A program made the translations under genes and the position numbers. A stretch of DNA of 33,271 nt, taken from positions 1 through 33,271 of IMG/VR virus record IMGVR_UViG_3300025141_000410; one strand, written 5' to 3'. The notes beneath the pieces were generated by a model. It saw nothing but the letters and a program-made list of their open reading frames with translations, did not search any database and had not been told where the DNA came from. The stretch comes from a virus. Positions 23,864 through 31,600 of this stretch are shown in pieces. Numbering within the stretch: position 1 is the stretch's first letter; each line of letters begins with the position of its first letter.

Positions 23864-24451
23864 TTAGCTACTGCCGGGATTAAAGAAAGTATTGCCATCA
23901 ACGTCTTTTCCATCAGGACGCTTTGCTCCAGTTTCGGAGGAAAGCTGGGTTTCGATTATCGCCCAGTCATAACGGATTGTTAAAGTAATCTCTGTCATAT
24001 CATCACTTGAATAATCCAGATCTCCATATGTAACGCCTGTAATAAACGGGTTCCACAGGGTCCAGGTTTCAAGCGCGTTTCCAACAGAATCGATCTGAGA
24101 GATAACTACTGATCCCATTGCTGCGACTGATGCCTGCTTTGAAATGGTTGTTGTATCTGTCACGTCTTTGGGGGGATTGTATCCGCCTGCTCTGATGATT
24201 GCGGCTGTATTAATTGCTGCATCTGGACTAACTGGGTCAACCAAGGTGACTGTCACGTCTGCCCACTCAGCTCGGCCTGGATAATAGAACTTATGGTTCA
24301 AAAAATTGTGTTCAACTGTTGAGATTGAAATTTCTGGCTTTTTACAGGTTTTGGCGTACCAAGTTGCCCCGTTAGGCATTCTACCTATATCAACCAAAAA
24401 TCTATATGCTCTTTTCGGATCTTCAAATTGTGCATCTGTCCAAAACGCCAT
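23864..24451 (-). CDS. Tail tube protein (gp19-like)
   Basis: This 195-residue major tube subunit has the gp19 layout: FEDPKRAYRFLVDIG at the start, WYAKTCKKPEISISTVEHNF, then KFYYPGRAEWADVTVTLVDP, all typical of T4-type tube proteins, and a final strand MTEITLTIRYDWAII. Tube proteins stack as hexamers inside the sheath. It follows the sheath gene, as usual. The ATG has AAAAGGGAG upstream, and an ACTATTTAG motif lies 36 bases before the ATG, so it can be transcribed on its own at high level. Confidence 0.92.
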   Translation of the reverse strand: MAFWTDAQFEDPKRAYRFLVDIGRMPNGATWYAKTCKKPEISISTVEHNFLNHKFYYPGRAEWADVTVTLVDPVSPDAAINTAAIIRAGGYNPPKDVTDTTTISKQASVAAMGSVVISQIDSVGNALETWTLWNPFITGVTYGDLDYSSDDMTEITLTIRYDWAIIETQLSSETGAKRPDGKDVDGNTFFNPGSS

Positions 24452-24486
24452 TTAACTAATTCTCCCTTTTGTCAAGTCTTGTACTT

Positions 24487-24496
24487 CTAAATAGTA
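24487..24496 (-). promoter_or_regulatory. Candidate late promoter motif before the tube gene
   Basis: Minus-strand TACTATTTAG lies after an A/T-rich stretch (CTTTTTAAA), 36 bases before the tube ATG. It shares ACTATTTA with the sites before the sheath, the 127-residue gene and the 113-residue gene. Confidence 0.55.
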
Positions 24497-24518
24497 TTTA
24501 AAAAGTTTATTCGTCCGT

Positions 24519-27500
24519 TTAATCATCAAAAGATGCTCCCGTTCTGGTGATTACAAAATCAACTGCGATAAACTCGATTGCTCTAGCCGGCTTGAGGAAG
24601 ATTTTAGCATACATAATGTTTTGATCTACCAAGTCTGGCGTTGTGGTGGTGTCGTCTAAGATAACCCTCCATTCGCTCAATCCCAAACGAGACTGAACGC
24701 TGGCTAAAAATGGCCTAACTTCTCCCAAGAACCTATTCCAAGTTACTTGGACATTTTGATCAAACAAAATTCCTGAAGAAATTCTTGAGACCTGTTTCTT
24801 AATGTAGATCAGTAGTCGACGAACATTAATTCGGTCGAGCGCGGAGCGAGTAACTTGAAGCGTTTTTTGTCCGAATACGACCAGGCCTTCCGATGGGAAA
24901 GAGGCGATTGGATTAATATTTGCTTCATATAGTTTATCTCTATCTTTAGAGGTAAGTCTCTTAGTGATGTTGGTTACTGGCCATCCGGCTGAACCGTCTG
25001 TTAAGCCACCGCGATTGAATCCTGCGGGTGCAAACCAAACCTCTGATTTAGCCTGCGAAGAGGCCAGAGTACCCAGAGCAACTACAGATGGAGGAGCCCA
25101 TAACAAGTTGTTGGAGATGGTGTCTAGCAGCTGAACCCATGGGTAGTAGGTGCATGCGTAAGAGGAGTTGATCCCCCTGTCTCTCAGGCCGTCGACACAT
25201 TCAGAAATTGTGAATTGGTTTCTTTGTTCGAATGTGTTAGTCGAGTCGGTGAACGGAGTGTATACATCCGGCAAATCGATGATGGCGAGTGCATCACCTC
25301 TGTCCTCGCATGTATCTATCACATGTTGAGTTAAAGTTGAATTGGTCACACCTGGGATCGTCACGATATTGCATTCGACGAATTCTGGATCCTTTATTGT
25401 GTCCACAGCTCTCTTGATGGAGTTATAAGCATAGTTTGCAGTATCTAAGTCGCCGCCAGCGCTGAGAATTCCATTTCTAAACGGCTCTGCCTCTGTAATG
25501 TCGAGACCATCAAAGCCACCATAAAGAGGTGCTACAATTTTGTCGTAGCCGGCGCTCAAGATTGACTGCCAAGATCCCTGGGCCGTGGCCGAGTTGCCAT
25601 TCTTCCTCGCATCCTGCTTCCAGAATGATGTGGCCGAGCCACTAGTTACGACGTCGTCAAGAGTTACGGTCCAGCTATATTCCACCAAGTCATCGCTGAT
25701 GCCCGCCAAGGTATCTTCGGAGGTTACCCCATCGGGGCGTCTCCAGAGGTAATCCCCCCAAGAAGAATCTTTTCTGGATGAATTTCTGGAAATTGTTGAC
25801 ATTGGCCCGAAGCACGCATCAGTTGGATCGGCGAGGCCGCCGTCAGAGGCAGAAAGTCTCAAAAGTTGTTTTGGAAAGTCAAGCTGCAATCCGGTAACTG
25901 TACAGGTACCGTCGCCCAACCAAATTCCGTCGGCTGGACAAATCTCTCCGGCTGGCGCTGTGGCACCCGGTGTCGAACCAGAGGCCAACACAAAGGCGTT
26001 AGCTGGGATTGCACCAGATTTGGTGTAATTGATTGTTTTAAATCTGAGAGGACCAGTGACACCGAAAGGAAGCATTTTTGGATTAAGACCTGAAACATCT
26101 GGATTCATGTCCACTCTAATATACTTTGACTTGTTAGCGTATTGGCCGTATTGTCTCAGTACTCTCTGTGTATAATCAAAGCTATAATAGGTATCTCCGA
26201 TGACTCTTCCTATGAAGTTTTCAGAGGCGGGGTTTAGGTTTACGTTTGTCCACCTTTCCACTATCTGTATAACATTATCTCTATCGGAGGCTGCTCTAAC
26301 TACAATACTAAAAGAGCCATATGGGTCCGACTTGTTTGTAGATGCCTTTATATCCTGAACTGCAATCTTAAGATTGTTCTGGATCCATCGTCCGCCGTCT
26401 AGCGAAACGAACCGGAATAATTTTGTCATGGCTGAAGGATCAAAGGCTGCGAAGTCGTTCGATAAATCTTGAGAAAAGAAATAACCGGTTTTGGCTGTCT
26501 GAAAGTCGATGCCCTTGTAATCGTCTCTATCTAGGGAACCTGATGCCAAGGGGAGCAAGACTGCTCGGGATGACCTATCAAGGCCGCCGAGAGCTTCTTC
26601 AACATCTGTCTCGAAAGACTCTCCGAGCCAATATAGGTTTTCTCCGTTTTTAAGGGTCGTTGGGTTGACGAATGCATCGTTGGTTAATTGTGGATTTGTA
26701 TTCAGAACACTCCGAATATTCAAATCACTGTCTCTATCAAAATTAAATGCAGTTGAAAGCGTGGGGCTTCCACCTGGGGTGGTTGCCCCAGTTGTGCTCG
26801 CGATTGCGAAACCTAGTCCCGCAACAGCATCGCCTCCCGTAATATCAATTATTGATGACGTTCCGTCTTTGGAAAGCGTTGTAAGGACAAGGTCTGGATC
26901 TGCATTTTGTGTTACAGTTAAGCCAGCGATTGCTGCCTCGATGACCGCTTTTGCCTCTGCAAAAGTTACCTGTGCATTGTTGGCAACGTTTCCTGCGCCG
27001 TTTGCAACACCAATCGAGATTCCGGTGTCTGTCAATGTGCCGGCGGTGCCGGCCGTTACGTTAACTTCCGATGAAGATCCGGCAGAATCTGAACGAATAT
27101 CAACCGCGCCGGCGTTAAGAAGGGCGCCGCCTCCAGTTAAAGTGGCATTAATTTTATCAGCCACCAAGAGGGCGCTGTTTTCTGAGCCGTCAAAGGTGAT
27201 GATCTGGCCGGCGCCATTATCTATTTCTATCGTAATCGTTCCGGCGGATCCGAGGAATGCGCCGGCGCCGCCGGCTTTGACTGCTTGAGTGGCTGTCGTA
27301 AAGGTCGCTGTTGCAGGTGCGCCGCTGTCGACCTCGATGGTAATATCGTTGGCTCCAGCAGATGCGTCCCAACCCGGCGCGCCGGCAGTGGTACCCTCGA
27401 CCGAGGCGGCCGTGGTCGTGGATTGATCCTGCGTATTAAAAATGTTTAACTTAAATTGTGAATTTGCGCCTTCGGATTCAATTGCGGCACTGTTGCCTAC

Positions 27501-28049
27501 AAAAGACGCCTCGCCGCCTGAAATGGTCTTGAGTACTTCGCCACCTAGAGCAATGGAGCCCGAGTTTACATATATAACGGCACCAAGAGTACCTGTCGCG
27601 TTTATGGCTGCTGAAGAACTTGGGAATACAAAGATTCCATATGCTCCACCTGCCGTAGACGGAGAGCGAGTTGCATCAGTTCTCCATCCGGAGAGGGCGA
27701 TACCAGCTCCGTCATTCTCAGGGTTGTCCTCTCCTAAGAGGCGTACCATCGTAATTGGGCCGACATCGGCCTTCAAATAGGCCATGGCGGCGTAAGCTGC
27801 ATATGTTGGTGCTGTGAGATTTCCATCTCTCCAAACATCCCCAGATGGTCCTTCGCCGGGAATGGGATTTCCAAACACCTGAACGAATTCTGAAGGAGAG
27901 CTTACAGAGACTGGGCGCATGGTGGGGCCCATTCTAGTCCTTCCGATAACAACTGGGCCAACTGCCTGCTTGATCGCAGGGAGTTGTGAATTGTCGACTT
28001 CACTCAGAAAAATACCCGGTGAAACAAATTTAAATTTCTTAACTGACAT
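24519..28049 (-). CDS. Tail sheath protein with a large inserted domain
   Basis: The 1176-residue protein is almost twice the size of T4 gp18 (659). The N-terminus (FVSPGIFLSEVDNSQLP, VVIGRTRMGPTMRPV) and the C-terminus (IKKQVSRISSGILFDQNVQV, FVITRTGASF) are clearly of the contractile-sheath family. Residues about 130-440 form an extra region rich in Gly, Ala, Ser and Thr. It contains repeated strand patterns such as ITIEIDNGAGQIITFDG and VDIRSDSAGSSSEVNVTAGT, which recall the inserted Flagellin-IN type modules of flagellar hook and phage sheath proteins. This part would sit on the outside of the tail and may stick to the cell surface or matrix. It starts at ATG 28049 with AAGGAG upstream, with an ACTATTTA motif 49 bases before the ATG. 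Confidence 0.92.
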   Translation of the reverse strand: MSVKKFKFVSPGIFLSEVDNSQLPAIKQAVGPVVIGRTRMGPTMRPVSVSSPSEFVQVFGNPIPGEGPSGDVWRDGNLTAPTYAAYAAMAYLKADVGPITMVRLLGEDNPENDGAGIALSGWRTDATRSPSTAGGAYGIFVFPSSSAAINATGTLGAVIYVNSGSIALGGEVLKTISGGEASFVGNSAAIESEGANSQFKLNIFNTQDQSTTTAASVEGTTAGAPGWDASAGANDITIEVDSGAPATATFTTATQAVKAGGAGAFLGSAGTITIEIDNGAGQIITFDGSENSALLVADKINATLTGGGALLNAGAVDIRSDSAGSSSEVNVTAGTAGTLTDTGISIGVANGAGNVANNAQVTFAEAKAVIEAAIAGLTVTQNADPDLVLTTLSKDGTSSIIDITGGDAVAGLGFAIASTTGATTPGGSPTLSTAFNFDRDSDLNIRSVLNTNPQLTNDAFVNPTTLKNGENLYWLGESFETDVEEALGGLDRSSRAVLLPLASGSLDRDDYKGIDFQTAKTGYFFSQDLSNDFAAFDPSAMTKLFRFVSLDGGRWIQNNLKIAVQDIKASTNKSDPYGSFSIVVRAASDRDNVIQIVERWTNVNLNPASENFIGRVIGDTYYSFDYTQRVLRQYGQYANKSKYIRVDMNPDVSGLNPKMLPFGVTGPLRFKTINYTKSGAIPANAFVLASGSTPGATAPAGEICPADGIWLGDGTCTVTGLQLDFPKQLLRLSASDGGLADPTDACFGPMSTISRNSSRKDSSWGDYLWRRPDGVTSEDTLAGISDDLVEYSWTVTLDDVVTSGSATSFWKQDARKNGNSATAQGSWQSILSAGYDKIVAPLYGGFDGLDITEAEPFRNGILSAGGDLDTANYAYNSIKRAVDTIKDPEFVECNIVTIPGVTNSTLTQHVIDTCEDRGDALAIIDLPDVYTPFTDSTNTFEQRNQFTISECVDGLRDRGINSSYACTYYPWVQLLDTISNNLLWAPPSVVALGTLASSQAKSEVWFAPAGFNRGGLTDGSAGWPVTNITKRLTSKDRDKLYEANINPIASFPSEGLVVFGQKTLQVTRSALDRINVRRLLIYIKKQVSRISSGILFDQNVQVTWNRFLGEVRPFLASVQSRLGLSEWRVILDDTTTTPDLVDQNIMYAKIFLKPARAIEFIAVDFVITRTGASFDD

Positions 28050-28098
28050 CTAAGAGATCTCCTTCTAATGACACAAATTAGATTACTTTATCACATTA

Positions 28099-28106
28099 TA
28101 AATAGT
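28099..28106 (-). promoter_or_regulatory. Candidate late promoter motif before the sheath gene
   Basis: Minus-strand CAAACTATTTATAATGTG lies 49 bases before the sheath ATG. It shares the ACTATTTA core. The A/T-rich bases after it and the 94-base intergenic gap (28050-28144, otherwise empty) fit a promoter with an untranslated leader. Confidence 0.55.
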
Positions 28107-28144
28107 TTGCGAAAACACGAAAGTCTCAATAATTATTGATTTGA

Positions 28145-28528
28145 CTAGTTCTTCTTTTTGAAAAATCCAGAGCGGCCCGTAGCGTCTGGAAGAATATACT
28201 CATATTCTGCTTCGGCCGGGACGCCATATAGTTCTCGGAGGGATTCTTTTTTCCTAGTTAAGGCTTCAGAAGTTTTATCAAGCGCAATGAAGATTTTTTT
28301 CTCTGTCAATTTTGTCTTATAAAGAAATACCCTTAGATCGTCATGTATTTTTCCTATATGATCATCAAGATTTTTGGTTGTGGCAGCGTCTTTCCAAGGT
28401 ACTTCGACTACATCGGGTAGCGGCTTTTCTTCTTTGGGAACTTCTATTACGGTCTCTTCTAACTCTTCTTCCGGCGCTTCTATTTGGGGGCCCTCTTTTG
28501 AAAATAATCTAGCCAACTTTTTGAACAT
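28145..28528 (-). CDS. Small acidic protein before the sheath, unknown
   Basis: I choose ATG 28528 (127 residues, MFKKLARLFSKEG). GGAGGAG lies seven bases upstream, and a longer frame from 28582 would cross the promoter motif and the terminator's U run. The product has a short basic amphipathic start and an acidic Glu/Val/Pro-rich segment (PEEELEETVIEVPKEEKPLP, about 19-38). A helical middle follows, with LDDHIGKIHDDLRVFLY and LTEKKIFIALDKTSEALTRK, and then a basic end (GFFKKKN). No family is recognised. As the first gene after a terminator and with its own late promoter, it may be a tail or neck accessory protein. Confidence 0.72.
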   Translation of the reverse strand: MFKKLARLFSKEGPQIEAPEEELEETVIEVPKEEKPLPDVVEVPWKDAATTKNLDDHIGKIHDDLRVFLYKTKLTEKKIFIALDKTSEALTRKKESLRELYGVPAEAEYEYILPDATGRSGFFKKKN

Positions 28529-28550
28529 AGCATTTCTCCTCCGGTTCAAA

Positions 28551-28560
28551 ACTAAATAGT
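28551..28560 (-). promoter_or_regulatory. Candidate late promoter motif before the 127-residue gene
   Basis: Minus-strand ACTATTTAGT lies immediately after the terminator U run and 22 bases before the ATG. It is identical over 10 bases to the site at 22750-22759, which also follows a terminator. Confidence 0.6.
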
Positions 28561-28562
28561 AT

Positions 28563-28598
28563 AAAAAAAAAGACCCTCCCACTTTTTGTGGGAGGGTC
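28563..28598 (-). terminator. Strong intrinsic terminator after the tail fibre gene
   Basis: On the minus strand GACCCTCCCAC-AAAAA-GTGGGAGGGTC is an 11-bp perfect G/C-rich stem with a 5-base loop, followed by nine T. It lies 40 bases after the fibre stop codon. Confidence 0.95.
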
Positions 28599-28637
28599 AG
28601 ATAATAAATTATAAACTTATATATCTTTTAGTTTGAA

Positions 28638-31600
28638 TTACGATTGCAAATCGTATGCTTTAATGCCAAACAGGCTAATAACGTCGCCTTCTGCGAGGGC
28701 GATGTTCGTAGTGAAGCCATAGATGAGGCCGCCAGCGTCAGCCAACCAACTGATTTCGGTGTATGGATTCATAACCAGACCGTTAAGAGTGGCATGAATT
28801 ATTTCACTCATTGGATCTAGGCCTGCGCCAGCGACGAAGTTGTACGACACTCCAATGGCCACATCGGATGGGAGAGGGGGCATGAAGGCCACCTGGAACC
28901 TATCGTGAAGTGCAACAAGGTCAGCCTTCATATTTGTAACGTCTAGGTCATTCGATGTTTCATAATCTGAAAGATCAGTAGCTACGTCGAGGACGGCTTG
29001 GTTGTTGGAAATGACATAAGCGTCATATTCAGCTTCAAGTGCAGCGCGTAAACCAATTTCAGCAGCCAGAGCAGCGTCATTGGAGACTTCATAGGCAGCT
29101 TCTTTCGCTTCTTGAGTGTCAAGGGCGGCTTGAATTCCAACTTCGGCAGCGGAGGCGCGAGCGGTTTCAGCAGCCAGAGCTGCGTCATTGGAGACTTCAT
29201 AGGCAGCTTCTTTCGCTTCTTGAGTGTCAAGAGCGGCTTGAAGGCCAGCGTCACCGGCGGCGAACTCAGAGCGAACTGCGTTACGGTCGATCAATGCAAG
29301 AGCTTCTTGAGTAGCGATGTCACCATCAATCTCGGCAGAAATCACACCATGAAGTGCAGTATCAGCAGCAGCGAAGTCAATGCGGATTGAAGAATCTTCA
29401 GCGTCGAGGAGACCCATCTTGGTGCTATAAGCACTCTTATGGCTGGTCAATTCAGTCTGAATAGCCTGCTCTCTGATAACTGATGCTGAGAAAGCTGAGA
29501 CGTCAGCAGCAGCGAAGTCAATGCGGATTGAAGAATCTTCAGCGTCGAGGAGACCCATCTTGGTGCCATAAGCTGTGAGATGTGTCGCGAGTGCCGCTTC
29601 GTCAGCAGCGTTTGCGCCTTGAATAGATACGATATCAGAAATAATATCACTATCAGCCAACTCATAAGCAGCAACCAATTCTACCAACTGATCAAGGTCA
29701 ACATCCGAACCTGAAAGAAGGGCATCAATGCGACCCCTTTCGACTCCGACAGCAGCGTCATTGGAGACTTCATAGGCAGCTTCTTTCGCTTCTTGAGTGT
29801 CAAGAGCGGCTTGAAGGCCAGCTTCGACTCCCATTGCACGAGCAATTTCAGTTGCCATTGCAGCGTCTGCGACAACTTTAGCGTCAACGACTTCCTGGTC
29901 GTGAACGACCTTTGCGTCAGCGATTTCGGTGCGAATTAAAGCGCGGTCCGTGTCGCCATCAAGCTCATTTCCATCAACGTCAGTTTGAAGAGCGGCTAGG
30001 GCAGCGTCATTGGAGACTTCATAGGCAGCTTCTTTCGCTTCTTGAGTGTCAAGAGCGGCTTGAAGGCCAGCTTCGACTCCCATTGCACGAGTTTCTTCGG
30101 CAGCCAGAGCTGCGTCATTGGAGACTTCATATGCAGCTTCCTTCGCTTCTTGAGTGTCAAGGGCGGCTTGAAGGCCAGCTTCGACTCCCATTGCACGAGT
30201 TTCTTCGGCAGCCAGGGCAGCGTCGGCAATGACTTTTGCATCAACGATAGCTTGGTCTGCAAGAACTTTTGCAGCTGCGATGGAAGAGTCGCGATTTGAC
30301 TCATTGAGAGTGCGAGCAGCGAGAGCAAATGCTCTTTCTGTAGCGTCACCGTCAGAGCGGTCTTGTTGCTCTTGAAGCATTTCACCGTCAGCGACGACTT
30401 TAGCAGCAGCAATTTCTGCGTCAGAAGTTGCTTTCGCAGCTGCGATTGCAGCGTCACGGGCTGTTTCGTTGGCAGTACGAGCAGCGAGAGCGAAAGCTCT
30501 TTCGTCTGCATCGCCTTGAGCGCGGTCAGATTGCTCTTTAGCCATTTCAGCGTCTGCGACAACTTTAGCGTCAACGATAGCTTGGTCTGCAAGAACTTTT
30601 GCAGCTGCGATGGAAGAGTCGCGATTTGACTCATTGAGAGTGCGAGCAGCGAGAGCAAATGCTCTTTCATCCGCATCGCCTTGAGCGCGGTTAGCAATTT
30701 CATTCGTGATTGAAGAAATAATGTCGGTATCAGCCAACTCATAAGCAGCAACCAATTCTACCAACTGATCAAGGTCAACAGTTGAGCCTGAAAGAAGGGC
30801 GTCAATGCGACCCCTTTCGACTCCGACAGCAGCGTCATTGGAGACTTCATAGGCAGCTTCTTTCGCTTCTTGAGTGTCAAGAGCGGCTTGAAGGCCGGTT
30901 TCGACTCCCATTGCACGAGCAATTTCAGCAGCCAGAGCAGCGTCATTGGAGACTTCATATGCAGCTTCTTTCGCTTCTTGAGCGTCAAGATCGATTTGAA
31001 GGCCTTCTTCGGCGTTCCTTGCACGAGCTTCTTCGGTGCCAATAAGAACTTCCATTTCCATAATATCAGTATCTAATTTTGCTTTGTTGACGATCATTGC
31101 GCCAACACCGGAGCCACGGACGCCATAATCGAGCGTGTCGAGACCGATGCCAATAAATTCAAGCGGCAAACCATCAACGGAGAGGGATCCCGGGGCTGCT
31201 CCAGCGGAAACAGCGAGGGATGGAGTTGCGAACTCGCCTGAGAGTTCAGCGTCATATTCATCATGCGATTGCATTCTCACCTGATCGTGATGAATTCTTG
31301 TGCGGACGACTGTGGCGCCGCCACCGCCGCCGTTACCGGCGCCGCTGTCAAAGGCTACAATTGCGACTGATGCGCTACCTACCACTGGCGCAAAGCCTGG
31401 ATTCAAGTCGAAAGTCAGCTCAACAAGGTTGCCTGGACTTTCTGATTCTGCGTCTCCAAGTTCGGTTTCGAGCGTGGCGACTACCTGCGCAGTGAGGACG
31501 ACTGTTTCTACAGGGAAATCGGTGCCATTGAGCGTGTATCCGAGGATTATGTCTGAGGCGCCGGGGCTAGACGGTGTCTGAAAAGAGCCATCGCCGTATT

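Noticed and set aside
26665-27288. 207-codon open frame on the plus strand
   Set aside because: Antisense to the sheath insert; low-complexity Pro/Ala/Val translation with no recognisable domain.
28529-28582. Earlier start for the small protein before the sheath
   Set aside because: The extension would cross the late motif and terminator T run; ATG 28528 has GGAGGAG seven bases upstream.
29996-30751. 251-codon minus-strand frame with repeated LTLKKRKKLPMKSPMTL
   Set aside because: Out-of-frame reading of the fibre repeats. The repeats make any frame look regular; the real frame gives the EAKEAAYEVSNDAA unit and runs on through the gene.
29073-31000. Regularly recurring DNA units resembling a CRISPR array
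   Set aside because: Units are in frame within a fibre gene, spacing is irregular and the sequence between them is itself repeated; no Cas genes.
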